The notes under the pieces: generated by a model
What the model saw: only the letters and a program-made list of their open reading frames with translations
Database searches by the model: none
Told to the model about the DNA's origin: nothing
Part shown: in pieces, positions 11,678-23,407 of the stretch
How the letters are laid out: each line of letters opens with the position of its first letter
Numbering within the stretch: the first letter of the stretch is position 1
Made by a program: the position numbers and the translations under genes
NCBI RefSeq assembly: GCF_027580225.2
Contig: NC_073358.2
Span: 13,064,001 to 13,128,000 of the forward strand
Direction: 5' to 3'
Origin: Misgurnus anguillicaudatus
Taxonomy: Eukaryota > Chordata > Actinopteri > Cypriniformes > Cobitidae
DNA length: 64,000 nucleotides

Positions 11678-12177
11678 CCCTTGTGCATCCTTGAGGACAT
11701 TTTTGTCCTTTTCAATTTTGTTTTTTTGATAACTTTGCCTGCGTTAATGCTAACTGCATAACATTTGCCACAGGTGTGCATTTTTATTGGAATTTTAATA
11801 TTTCACCTTCATTTCCTTTAAAAAATCTATTTTCTACTAGGTACACAAAATACTTCCTCTCAGGACCTTTTGGACAAAAATGTCCCCATTGAAACCCATT
11901 AAAACTGCAATTTTTAATCCCGGTGCCATTCAACTATAAAATTATGCAATCTTTGTTAAAAGGCTTTCATTCTGTTGGCAAGGCTTCAAAATTTAAATTT
12001 ATACTATTTTTTACCAGATGGTGCCATTTTTGTAGGTTTGGCATATAAAGCAAATTATCGCTTTATTGTTGTTTTCTGCTTATGCATATTATAGAGCCAA
12101 TTATTATGAAGCTATAATTGTGTGGGTGTGTAGGTATGGATGTCAGAGGGTGGTTTGTATGTGTGTACTGAAAATTT

Positions 12178-12218
<41 letters not shown>

Positions 12219-12829
12219 CTGGTAATTATCACATTGTGGTGACCAATTGTCCCCACAAAGAAAGGAATACCAGTATTTTTGTGACCTTGTGGGGACATTG
12301 TGAGGTCCCCAGGAGAAAACAAGCTTATAAATCAAACAGAATGATGTTTCTTGAAAATGTGAAGTAGTAGAAGGGTTTCTGTGATGGTTGGGGTTAGGGA
12401 ATGGGGTAGGTAAGGGGAATAGAATATACAGTTTGTATGGTATAAAATGCATTACGTCTATGAAATGTCCCCACAAAACATGGAAACCAGAATGCGTGTG
12501 TGTGTGTGTGTGTGTGTATGAACAGTTTGAATGAAAAAAATAAATATTGTACTGGAAATCACAAGACTACAACCGCTGCAAAGGTGGTGTCGTTTTTTTC
12601 ATAAAAACAACAGTGGCATTGTGTAAACAAACCAGCATTTGAAGGGTTAAAATTCTGAAAATTAATGAATGTTTGGTCATTGTGATTAGAGCTGATGCTG
12701 GTTAAAAAATGGCATCAGTGAAAGTGGAAAAAAATATTAATCTATAATAATTTTATGACACTTTTTTGACATGGACATTTTTGTCCCCTGTGAACCTATG
12801 TGTAACTTTTTTTAATTGATGCACAAGGG
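11678..12829. mobile_element. piggyBac-type non-autonomous transposon
   Basis: The ends CCCTTGTGCATC and GATGCACAAGGG are exact inverted repeats bounded by TTAA (11674-11677, 12830-12833). Starting with CCC and duplicating TTAA is the piggyBac signature. Subterminal GACATTTTTGTCC palindromes occur near both ends. The 1.15-kb interior has no transposase and carries a microsatellite-bounded module. Confidence 0.9.
12181..12517. repeat. microsatellite-bounded repeat module, copy 1
   Basis: (TG)n at 12181-12217, a unique-looking core 12218-12493, and (TG)n again at about 12495-12517. The core contains several TGTGGGGACA/TGTCCCCACA inverted blocks. The same core, inverted and bounded by (CA)n, is at 21296-21641. 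Confidence 0.85.
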
Positions 12830-13076
12830 TTAAAGCAAATGTATGGGAAGCCGATCTCATCAAAATAAGGACGAAACTGCGCCACTCGATTGATCATACA
12901 AATGTGCACCCCAGCCAGTCTAATAACTCACCAATTCGTTTTCATTTGGTAATATACCACAATAGAATTCATTTGCAAACTTGCCAAGGTTTATGCCTTC
13001 AAATCAGGAGACTTAAATCCTTTTAAGTGGAATCTACATATCTCACATATGATTTAAGAAATTCCTGATCACATTT

Positions 13077-13255
13077 TAAAGGTTTAATGTAACTGCATGG
13101 CAGGTAATTAGTAAAGGTTTAATATAACTGCACAACATCTGATCACATGTGAAGGTTTAATATAACTGTATGACAGGTAACATCCGATCACACTGTAAAC
13201 GTTTAATATAAATGCATGGCAGGTAACATCTGATCACATATGAAGGTTTATAAAA
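13077..13255. repeat. minisatellite, about 4.5 units of 37-46 bp
   Basis: Units begin AAGGTTTAATATAACTG and contain GGCAGGTAACATCTGATCAC; starts are near 13077, 13115, 13151, 13198 and 13242. Confidence 0.8.
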
Positions 13256-13495
13256 ATAACTATAGACTAAGATACAGCTAACTTTTCAGCAAGACCACCC
13301 TGCAATAAATTAAGACGCAGCTTTATCAGAGTCATCAGGAGCTGATCCCAAGCGTATCTGGAAGCTGTTGGTGTATGTACTGGTAAAGTGCTCGGCAACT
13401 AAATGTAATGCATGCAATATCAACCCTGTGTAAAGCTGACAAAGATTGTTGTGTCTCAGCGGAATTATGTACATTTGTGTCAGCTCAACACATTA

Positions 13496-13717
13496 GAGCA
13501 GTTTCTCGGACTAGGCCTTAATTATATTAGGACATTTTAGTGTTTACAAACAAACCTTTAAAAAAAAACAAGACTGGTGCACATCTTGTGACAAAACAAT
13601 GGCACTCATATTTGTTGAGGTATGTCAGTACAAGGTGTTTTTAAATTATTGTAGGCAGCTCAAATTTCCATTTTAGTCTGGGACCAGAATTAGCCCTGTC
13701 CGGGAAACCGCACCATT
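13496..13717. mobile_element. foldback MITE fragment
   Basis: Left CTCGGACTAGGCCTTAAT and right GACCAGAATTAGCCCTGTCC form an imperfect inverted pair. A related foldback with GGTGGTTTCACAGACATGG is at 28885-29095. Confidence 0.4.
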
Positions 13718-15482
13718 GTTTTCCCATATCAGATGTAGGTTGATTTAGGTTGAGTTGTGATTTTAAAGTGTAGTTGTGGTCAGAAACGGATGGATCCTCC
13801 CATTGTGTCTCTGCATCACAGTTTAGGAACATGTTGATTGTATATCATCCTCACAGTTGTCCACTGCATCACTACACATCAATGCATCTGTGAAAATAAT
13901 ATAACCATAAACATTTATGTTAGCATTTAAAATAAAATTGCATCATGAGAATTAATATATAAAAATGGCACCCATACTTAAACAGAACAGTGTGTGAGAG
14001 AGATGCATAAAAAGAGACAGTAACATTATACACACCATCTCTAACTTCAGTGTTAAATAATGTCGTTTAATAGGTCTAAACGAATATTAAAGACGTTACA
14101 AAAAAATCCTGGGATAAAGGTTCCCAAAAAAACAACACAATACTACACAATTACCGTTTTTTGTGGTACCTGTGATGTTTAATCACATGAAATACCACAG
14201 GATTACCACAGGACATTTTTGTTAGGGGAAGGCTACACATATGCATCCTTTCCTGTATATGGGATATTTCTCGAACAAAGGACTCAGTTCTTAGTTGAAA
14301 ATCCGAGGATCCTCGCCATTGGAACAGTCCTTCGACGGATGTCGATGACGTAGCATCCTCAAATTCTGGCTTCCGAGGATCCTTCCATAACATTAGGCTT
14401 GTTCGAGATGCAGATTGCCTCGCCTGAAATATAGACAAGAGTCGACGGCTGCAGTATGGGGAGGAATGAAAAAGAGCTTATGAGTCGTACACTTTACCAA
14501 TCTCACAGTCCAGTGCACTACTGTAGCATCTGGCTGGATTGCCAGAACCGGATCATATCTGATACTTGTATTGCAGAATAGCTGATAAATATGGTATTAT
14601 CTGTTAACCCCCATGCCCTGGCTAGTTTCTGCATTTCTACATCAAAGAGGCTAAAGTCAGCCCCAACCATCTCAGTGGGACATTTTACGACACCCTTTTG
14701 ATGCTCAACAGAGAGCTGATAAGGTGGGTATGGTCCTACAGAGACGCAAGGAAGGAATGTCTTTGAGGAGACCATATAAAAACTCTGTTAGGTCTTGTTA
14801 GTAAATACATGTATGCATGTGTGATGTATGTTGGTTCCCTCTTTTATAAACTGCTTTTTAAATAACCTGTATTCTCATGTACAATTGTTGAATACAACAT
14901 CGGAATGAATCACAACTTAATGCTTGTTTAAAACCATTCATATTTGGTATGAAACTGATCACATTTCAATTTCCTCTTCATTGATAAATATGGTATGATG
15001 GTAAAACAATTCATTCTATTTATTCAATTATACTGATATTTTGCAAAGGAACCTGGAGACCATAAATATGCAAATTAACAGTTAAGGGGACAAAGAAGGC
15101 AATTAGTCCTAGAAGCATGGCCTTTTCCTTTGTTCTGTGAGTTTTAGGCAAACTCACCTGAATTTGGGACCAAAAATGGATTCTCAACCATCAACTACAA
15201 ACTCACTTGTAAACTTTCACTTTTCGGGACAACCATTCAAATGGACATGGACTCTCGGTTCGCACACCGACAACCTGGTCTGTTCTTCCAGCATGAAAAT
15301 GCTGCAACTGGACTCTGTCTTGAGATTCTTCAAGAACCTGCAAAGCCATCTTCTTGCATCTAAACCTAAGACTTTCAAACAACTTCAACTGCACAGACAT
15401 GCAACTATCCGAGAATTATTCTGTATCGTAGAATATAGCTGCGCTTAAGTCGGTTAAGTAAGGTGAATGTTGGTTTATGCAA
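13718..15482. other. intergenic, no recognised gene
   Basis: Three ORFs of 85-103 codons (14151-14438 minus, 14518-14775 minus, 15137-15448 plus) were read and match no family I know. No splice-site support or shared reading direction was found. A half copy of the GGCTTGTTC hairpin element begins near 14396. Confidence 0.4.
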
Positions 15483-15510
15483 CTCTCTCTCTCTCTGTTT
15501 CTCTCTCTCT
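15483..15510. repeat. (CT)n microsatellite
   Basis: CT repeats interrupted by GTTT. Confidence 0.8.
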
Positions 15511-15744
15511 TAATGTGTGTCCATTGTCTGTCTCATATAATCCCATAGAGTAGTCAAATAAGCATGCATATTTCTCCATGGATGCCTCTGAGTTCTGATT
15601 AAATTCAAAGTCACTTTAACTTTCTATCAATGCTACCTCATGCTTAACGTTTCTCAGAATTGATGTACGATTATGTATATATTTGCTGTACAAATTCATC
15701 AATTAATTGTTATAATTCATTATGCTAAATCTTACAAAATATAT

Positions 15745-16774
15745 GAAGAGTTTGGTTCCAAAACGCAATAAATCCATTTTGACAAATTTCGGTAAAAACG
15801 TGTTTTCTATACCAAGAAAGTGACAAGATGAAAACCACTATTTTCTGTTAAAAACTTTCACATAGCATCTTTAGGTTATAAAAACATAAAAAATTCAAAT
15901 CCATAACTTGATTTTCAAAGATTTATTATAAAAACTGATTATTTTTTCCACAAAATGCAATAAATCCATGACAAGTTTTTATTAAAAATGCTATAAATCT
16001 ATTGAATCAATCGCCTATATAAATGTGCATTCATCTTTGCCATGTTATATTCATTTAGTTGACTAGTTGTACACACTAATTAAAAATATAAACATTAATG
16101 TCATTAATCAAAACAGTTACTTTGTGATATTAAGAAGTCATCGGTTAAACTTGACGTTGTCGCTTAACGTTTTTCAAAGCGATCAGTTGTAAAATGTTTT
16201 GGTCCTGGTCGATTTTCGTTGACTTTGAGTAAAATTATGGAAAGTTTTTCATAAGATCCCCTGGGGTCAATGTGTTATCATGACAGTAACTTGATGCTGT
16301 CGTCCCGGCCAAACAAGCACCGGTCTCCCGAGTTCCTCTGCGTAAATTATTACATGTTGATGGCTTACGTTTCTTTCCCGTCACAGAAAACCATCACAGG
16401 TTTATCAATGCTATCAAAGTATTATTTTGTTTTTGTTTGTTTGGTGATCACGAAGTACATAGTAGATGAGGAAAACTAGGAGGAAAACTAGGATTTCGTG
16501 TACTCAACGCGCCGCCATTCTTTGTTTACATTGCGTGAGGTGCGCTGTAATCTGTGGAGGAGTGGATTTATGGCATTCTGTAGAAAAGGGGGAGTGGCGT
16601 TTATTGCATTTTGGGAAAAAAGGGAGAAAAGATGACAGAATAACACTGTGGAAATTGAATTTTGCATAAAGTTAAGAATTTACTTTATAATACTGACCTG
16701 AAATAATACTGATTCTGGCAGTAACTCATTTTTTTCAAAAATGGCGTTTATTGCGTTTTGGAACCAAACTCTTC
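15745..16774. mobile_element. DNA transposon with GAAGAG termini (Sola-like?)
   Basis: The left end GAAGAGTTTGGTTCCAAAAC and right end (its reverse complement) extend about 28 bp as inverted repeats. ATAT flanks both sides (15741-15744, 16775-16778). A 4-bp duplication and GAAGAG start would suit the Sola group, but the family is a guess. A related 250-bp element is at 53583-53832. No transposase is seen. Confidence 0.7.
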
Positions 16775-16778
16775 ATAT

Positions 16779-17549
16779 ATAGTTAATGACGATTATTGTA
16801 TGTGTTATTTTTGCACTTTGTTTATTTTAGGCTTAAGTTATAGTCTACTATATATAGTCTATAGTTTGGTCACGTGGTGCTATGTTAATTTGCATAAATA
16901 GGTTAAGGTGGGAACAACCAGGGAGGCTGCGAGGGCATATGTTTTTTATCACAGTGTGAGAGAGGCAGCAGGAAATGTCTGTGAGCTTGCTTATATGTGT
17001 AAATAAACCTCCTCGAACTCATCTTTAGCTATGGACATTAGTTTATTTTTGTACCTCTAACCATGCATAAAGCCTAACCCATGACGTAGCCTTAGTGGCC
17101 ATTTGAAAAGTTTGTTATTATTAGTTTTGCTTAAGTTTAAGGACAAATAGCCAGTACATAAGTAAAAAACCTGCCCCTGGATCTATATCGTTGGTTTACC
17201 TGAAAATTGGACTCGTTGTTTGTTGGATTACCCTTTTAAAAGTGGATTACTTACCTGGGTGCTCGAGACAACGCTGGGCCTAGGAGTGGCGGAGGTGCGA
17301 GCTGGATATAGCGCACACAGTAATCCGACCCATCCTACAGTGTAAAGCTTCCTTGGACACCGTACTGGATAACGGTGACGCTACTGGAGCTGCATTTACG
17401 GAATGGAGGATTGATGTTTGTTGCAATTGGATTCGCAAAAGCTGGCCCAAAGCACGGACGCGCGCAACAACAATCACTGCACGCATTCAACTCCGTGCTC
17501 AAAGGCTATAACTGTGTGTGCACCTGGCCAACATCAATAGAAAGTAAAA
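16779..17549 (+). other. probable LTR / leader of the BEL-like element
   Basis: Directly upstream of the gag remnant. It contains an AATAAA signal near 17000 followed by CCTCCTCGAACTC and a leader running up to the gag ATG at 17550. LTR limits could not be set because no second LTR was found. Confidence 0.35.
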
Positions 17550-19340
17550 ATGTCTGACGTTGTATCCAAAGCCACAAGTGACACGGCGCTTGCGATGAGG
17601 CGTACAAGTTTTACTGTTAAAGGAATGATGTTTTTCATGCGAACAGATCAGGAAAAGAGATCGAAGAAATGCAGACAAGCCAAATTGTGCATGAATCAAA
17701 TGGATGAATTGATGCATTCTGCAGACAATATTGGTGTAGTCAAGTCTCTTTTGGGTCAAATGATAACATGTGTTAATGAGGCAAAACAACATCATTTGTC
17801 ATTTGTGTCATTGAACATACCTCAGGATGAAAAGGAAAGACAGGATACATATTTAGAACAAAAGGAAAAACTGTTTTCAAACTTTATTGATGTTGTCAAA
17901 GTGTGGTTATCAAATACAGGCCATTTATATGAACTTTCAATTAAACCACCTGATAATCAAACTGATATTAGGCCTGAGGACAGTGTATCCAATAAAGGTT
18001 CTGCAGCATGCTCAAAGGCTGGCTCTAAACTGTCAAGAACTTCATCTAGTGCATCTGCAAAAATGTTAGGGCAAGCAGATAAAGCAGCATTACAGGAGCG
18101 TATGGCTGCTCTAAAACAAAAGCATATTTTGGAGGCGCAGGAGGAACAAATAAGACTTGAACAAGAGGAATCAAGAAGGAAACAGGAAAAGGACCAAGAG
18201 AAATTACGGAAGAAACGGGAACGTTTAAAGAGAGAAAAGGAACAACTTGCTTTGGAGGCAGAATTAAAGGTAACAAACGCAAAATTGAAGGTTCTAGAAA
18301 TAAAGTGTCAAAATGTGCATCTACAACATCAGATGGCATGAACTCTTACTTGGAAAGGTCAGAAATTCCAGGAAAATATTAACTTAATCCAACTGCTGAA
18401 CATTTTGTGCCCACCAATGAAAACTCTGAACCTTCCCCTAGTTGCTTATTAAATTCTGTCCCTGTTGGTGTTAAACCCAAACATTTTGTAATGCAAGCAC
18501 CCATACCTAATGTTATTCCTGCTTCTCAAGGACAAAGTACACGACCACTGGTTTTGCAAAATGCTCACGACAATAATCAATCCACCAATTCTCCGGACAT
18601 TTTGAACATCATGCAGCGTCAAAATGAAATTACTGCCCTGTTGGTCCAACAAAACACAGCCTCTGCTCTGCCTATGAGAAATATACCTGTATTTGATGGT
18701 GATCCCCTGTATTTTAAATCTTTTCTCAGAGCCTTTGAAAATTGTATAGAGGATAAAACTCAAAATTTCAGTGATTGTCTGTACTTCCTAGAACAGTACA
18801 CTAGGGGGCAACCAAGAAACATTGTAAGAAGTTGTCAGCATCTGCCCTCTGAACTGGGTTTACCAAAGAGCAAAAACACTTTTGATTGAACATTTTGGCA
18901 GTGAACACAAAATCTCTTCTGCTTATATGGACAAAATCAATAATTGGCCCTCAATAAAACCCGAGGATGTTAACGCTCTGCAGTCATATGCTTTGTTCCT
19001 TCGAGGTTGCTCCAATATAGTACATCGTATAAAGTACATGAAGGAGTTGGACATGCCAGGACTGGAACAAACTGGAAGCAGAGCAGTGTTTGTTGATTTT
19101 GTAAATTTTATTGAAAAACAAGTCAAAATTGATTCAGACCCGCTGTTTGGAAATATTATTAATGATGTTTCCCCCGCCAGCCACACAAAGCTATCCACTC
19201 AAGTTAAGCAGAAAAGGAAAAGTGGTACCTTTGCCACCAGCATCAATGTAATAAAGGATGGACAAAAAGAAAAGGAAAATGTAACAGCCCATAGTAATCA
19301 GCTCCAATGTCTGTTCTGCCATTTCACTAATCACACTCTG
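17550..19340 (+). pseudogene. BEL/Pao-type retrotransposon gag, frame-broken
   Basis: Three open segments follow each other in the same direction but in different frames (17550-18341, 18407-18889, 18882-19340). The first starts MSDVVSKATSDTALAMRRTS and ends in a long Lys/Glu-rich coiled coil (about residues 165-260). The second contains IPVFDGDPLYFKSFLRAFEN, a hallmark of the DUF1759 gag region of BEL/Pao elements. The third ends at the zinc knuckle, CLFCHFTNHTLE, where it is cut by a LINE. At least two frameshifts show it is dead. No protease, reverse transcriptase or integrase of this element is seen afterwards. Confidence 0.8.
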
Positions 19341-19348
19341 GAAAAAGA

Positions 19349-20077
19349 GGCAGACGAGGAGGCGTAAGAACTAGACTCCTTAAGCGTCCCTTCAGGCCCC
19401 CTCTGCCTTCCATCATATTAGTGAACGTTCATTCGCTCAGGAACAAAATGGACCTGTTGCACGCCAAGTGCTCCATAGAGAGAGGCTACAGGGACGCCTG
19501 CATCATCGCGCTCACCGAAACCTGGCTGGATGAGGAGGTCCCGGAGTCCGAGGTCAGTCTTGATCACTTCCCCATCTTAAGAGCCGACAGGACCCATCAG
19601 TCAGGCAGAGTGAGAGGCGGTGGGATCTGCATCTATGTCAATAACAGATGGTGTGATAACATCAAGATCCACAACAAGATCTGCACACCAGATGTGGAGA
19701 TGATGACCATGAGCATGCATCCCTTTCACCTCCCGAGAGAATTCCAGATGGTGGTTGTCACCCGTGTTTACATCTGCCCGAGTGCCGACATCAGGGTAGC
19801 AGCAGAGCTAGTAGCCGACAATGCTAACACCATGCTAGCCGCTTACCCGGAGGCTCCAGTGTTTATCCTGGGGAATTTTAACAACTGCAGGCTCCATGAT
19901 GTTCTGCCATCCTTCCACCAGTTCGTGGATGTTCCAACGAGGAAAGAGAACATTCTGGACCTGTGCTACGGCAACGTTGCCGGTGCCTTTACCACACGTG
20001 CCTTCCCGCCACTCGGTTTCTCTGATCACAACGTCATCTTCCTTCTCCCGCAGTACAAACCGGTTCGATACCCATGA
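19349..20077 (+). pseudogene. LINE apurinic-type endonuclease domain
   Basis: The frame reads GVRTRLLKRPFRPPLP and then VNVHSLRNKMDLL, the usual start of an endonuclease in Rex1-type LINEs. The catalytic blocks are visible: ALTETWL (Glu), a core with GGGICIYVNNRW, and SDHN (Asp-His) near the end. The block expected as GDFN reads GNFN, losing the catalytic Asp. The frame closes at 20077, directly before the RT region in another frame. Confidence 0.85.
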
Positions 20078-20880
20078 CCACACCCACATCTGTGAGGAAC
20101 TTCTTAGAACCCTCCCCCCGCTTGAACCTCAACACCTGCCCTTCAAAGAGGAGGATGTGCAGCGGCAGCTGGCCAGGTGCAAAGTTGGCAAGGCACCAGG
20201 GCCAGATGGCATCCCAGCAAAGGTGCTGAAGTGCTGCGCAATAGAGCTTTCCCCCATCTTCCACACCATCTTCTGGGAATCCTACAGGACAGCAACAATA
20301 CCCACCCTTTGGAAAACATCAACTATCATACCTGTACCCAAGAAACCACGCCCTTCAGAACCCAATCACTACCATCCAGTCGCACCCACCCCAATAGTCA
20401 TGAAATGCATGGAGAAAATCTTACTACACCTCATTCTACCTACTGTGAGTACACAACTTGACCCATATCAATTTGCATACCGGAAAAAAAGGGGGACAGA
20501 GGACGCAGTGGCGTGCCTTCTCCACTCCCTCCTTCACCACCTCCAGACTCCTCATAACTCTGCCTCAGTTCTGTTTGTTGACTTCAGCTCCGCATTTAAC
20601 ACAATCCAGCGCCATCAACTCATCAAGAAACTACAGCACCTAAATGTCACCCCTCTCCTCATCCATTGGATAAACTATTTTCTCAGTAACAGGCCACAGA
20701 CAGTGAAAATAGGGACAATAACATCATCAACCATCATCACCAACACTGGAGCTCCCCAAGGTTGTGTACTTAGTCCCTTCCTGTACACACTTTACACAAA
20801 TGACTGCCAGAGCTCAATACCCAATACCACTTACTACAAATATGCAGATGACACAGCTATAGTGAGACTACTTACAGACA
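20066..20880 (+). pseudogene. LINE reverse transcriptase, palm domain, partial
   Basis: Motifs in order: GKAPGPDGIPAKVLK (motif 1), FVDFSSAFNTI (motif A), NTGAPQGCVLSPFLYTLYTN (motif B) and YADDTAI (motif C with the intact Asp pair). The thumb and C-terminal region are missing after about 20880. The frame differs from the endonuclease frame, and the long linker usual between endonuclease and RT is absent, so an internal deletion joined the two. Confidence 0.88.
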
Positions 20881-21293
20881 TAGGCGTAGCCAGCTATGAG
20901 GTCACAGAGGTCCGGACCTCGGTAATTTTTTCGTATAAAAAAAATAAAATTTGAAGTTCTCTGAATGACTAATTCATTTTTCAAAAAGAATCCGCATATA
21001 TAATTAAGTTTGGACAGTTTACTATATAGTTTAGTGTAAAATGACGAAGATTGGCTTAACCTTTGACGCCGCGGGTACAGAATTTGCAGTGTTGCCAGAT
21101 CCCATTGTTAAAAATTCTCTTTAGACGTAGTGTTTTAGCAATTAATGTGACACTTTGACTATATCTATCTATATCTACTTACCTATAAAGTGATTGTTAG
21201 GTGTAGGTTAGTACCTTTTTTCCTTATATCTTAGCCTATGTCTTCTTCCTGTTTGTTCTAAATTATGATGTTTACTAATAAATATATAAATAT

Positions 21294-21295
<2 letters not shown>
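20881..21295. other. unclassified repeat-like sequence
   Basis: Starts with TAGGCGTAGCCAGC at the LINE break, which looks like another transposon end; no partner end was found. Confidence 0.35.
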
Positions 21296-21340
<45 letters not shown>

Positions 21341-21641
21341 TCTGGTTTCCATGTTTTGTGGGGACATTCCATAGACGTAATGCATTTTATTCTGTACAAA
21401 CTGTATATTCTATTCCCCTTACCCGCCCCATTCCTAACCCCAACCATCACAGAAACCCTTCTACTACTTCTCATTTTCAAGAAACATCATTCTGTTTGAT
21501 TTATAAGCTTGTTTCCTCATGGGGACATCAAAATGTCCCCACAAGGTCACAAAAACACTGGTATTCCTATCTTTGTGGGGACAATTGGTCTCCACAACGT
21601 GATAATTACCAGGTACACACACACACACACACACACACACA
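21296..21641. repeat. microsatellite-bounded repeat module, copy 2
   Basis: (CA)n at 21296-21339, core 21340-21613, (CA)n at 21614-21641. The core is the reverse complement of that at 12218-12493, with most of its length alignable by eye. Confidence 0.85.
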
Positions 21642-21799
21642 TGATGTAAAGTGTTAATAATATATAAACAGGCCTATACAAATTAATTTGTATGTAAACA
21701 TAATAGTTTTACAAACACGTAGGCTAAAAATATAAGGAATAAATTAAAAACAGGAAAATGATGAAATATTTAATAAATGATATTATACAGAATACATGA

Positions 21800-22020
21800 T
21801 AGTATTGCTCTTATAAGTACGTCAGAGATTCATACTGTAAAAATAATTGATTTACCAATAAAGAACAATAAATATACATTACATACATGCACACATATCA
21901 GTAGCCAAGCCATTTAAACTTTTAATTTATTTTAAAAATAAACGTAACTTGGTGAAAACGTTATAAGAAACATTAGACTTAAGAGAAATATAAGGGAAAC
22001 AGACTTCAACAGAACACCGG
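21800..22020. repeat. half copy of the long-inverted-repeat element
   Basis: Shares CATACTGTAAAAATAATTGA and the following about 200 bp, including a GGGAAACAGAC-type end, with 63780-63988. Only the right half is present. Confidence 0.6.
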
Positions 22021-22725
22021 ATCCATAAAAACGTTATCTCTGTTTGCAAACACGCAAAAGGTCTATTTAGTTGTAGTTAATATTTTTTATTTTTCCATTG
22101 TATTGTTGAAATGTTGGTTTACTTATGCACTTCTTGAGCACTTATGTTTTTGGTGCAAATATAAACACAAAGTAATACTCTTCAGCCAATGGAAAACATC
22201 AAAACACAACAAGAAAATGACCTGAAAGAAAAGTGAACATAAAAAAACAATAGTTAATTATCCAGAATTGATGGCTCCTGTTTAAATTCTCATACTATAA
22301 ACTGTGTGCCCGTACTGTAAGTTATATAACCTTAGATTTACGCGTCAAACCCTACATTGAAATAACTTGCGTTATATACACTGTAGTGTGTTTTGGGCCA
22401 TATTTCATTAGAACCAATAAAAATTCCACAATAAAACCAATAGAATTTCTGTGATGTGTCTATTGTTGTTTCTAACAGGGATAGCTGTTAAGAACCTTAT
22501 CAGGGCGTGTGTTCAATTATTTCTACATAAACATGCATGCACATTTTGTTCTAAATTGACAGACCTTTATAAAAATGTATAAAAATGGTTTTATTAGAGT
22601 AAAAGTGTAATTACTATAGTTTTTGATTTGATAATAACAACCAATGATAATTATTGTAATAATTTAATAATGATTATACTTATTTAAAAAAAATATTATT
22701 ACTATGATTAATGGCAAAATAATGG
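22021..22725. other. AT-rich intergenic, nothing recognised
   Basis: No ORF above chance and no repeat boundary. Confidence 0.45.
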
Positions 22726-23105
22726 GGGCTAGCCAGAAAATATGGGGCCTGTGTGGGCTTTTCTGTGGACAAAAAAACCCTAATGGGGCCAAAAAGGGCA
22801 AAGTCATAGGGGGCGCGCATGGGCTAGCCCATATGTGCCCTGTTTATGTGGGTTGACCCACAAAAAACCCTCATGGGGCCCAAAAGGGCAGTCTTAGGGG
22901 GCCCACATGGGCTAGCCCATATGGGCCCTGTTTGGTTTTTTCTGTGGGCAAGCCCGTAGTAAACCCATATAGGGCCATCAAAGGGCAAACTACTGTGGGC
23001 CCCACATGGACTAACCAGCATTGGGCCTAGATGGGGTTTGGTGTGGGTTTCCCCTGCCCACACTGTCCCACAGTATACCCACAGTGGGCCTGAACGGTCA
23101 TGTTT
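22726..23105. repeat. GC-rich degenerate tandem repeat, roughly 80-100-bp unit
   Basis: GGGCTAGCCCATATG, TGGGGCC and CAAAGGGC recur in order about four times, each with GTGGG...CCCAC palindromes. It stands out against the AT-rich surroundings. The 115-codon minus ORF inside it is a by-product of the repeat. Confidence 0.75.
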
Positions 23106-23407
23106 GCTGGGTCCTCGTGTTTTCGCTGATTTCACATTGTACACAAATTCTGCCACTATGTCTTTTGCCACTCAGTGGGCGTAACTGCAGTCACTTTCGC
23201 CGATGTCATTTTTCCAAGTGACCACGCCAGAGCACGCCCTGTTGAGTGGCAAACATTCAACAAAATGGCTGCTGCCAAAATTCCAGTAAAATGGACTATT
23301 ATCAGCTTAAATTGAATATAGTTGGCCTTAACAGTGACTCTAACAACTTGCCAAACAACCAGTAGTCCGTGGGTGAACATTGGCATATGGCCAGACATTG
23401 CTTTTCC

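Larger units (their letters stand above)
19341..20880 (+). mobile_element. Rex1/L2-like LINE fragment inserted in gag
   Basis: Begins inside the gag zinc knuckle and runs through an endonuclease and a reverse transcriptase region in the same direction. Its base composition becomes GC-richer than the gag. At about 20880 it stops abruptly without a LINE tail and unrelated sequence follows, so both ends are incomplete. Confidence 0.8.

Noticed and set aside
12140..12476. Two ORFs (75 and 99 codons) rich in Val-Cys or Thr-His
   Set aside because: Translations of (TG)n and flanking repeat module on both strands; no independent support.
14151..14775. Two minus-strand ORFs as exons of one gene
   Set aside because: No matching splice phases or family similarity; the first overlaps repeat sequence starting at a GGCTTGTTC end.
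18046..18339. 97-codon minus ORF
   Set aside because: Antisense shadow of the Lys/Glu-rich coiled coil in the gag remnant.
21208..21657. ORFs of 90 and 130 codons
   Set aside because: Run through (CA)n tracts and the second copy of the same module.
22824..23171. 115-codon minus-strand ORF with repeated GP-W motifs
   Set aside because: Product of the GC-rich tandem repeat; the protein repeats follow the DNA repeat exactly.
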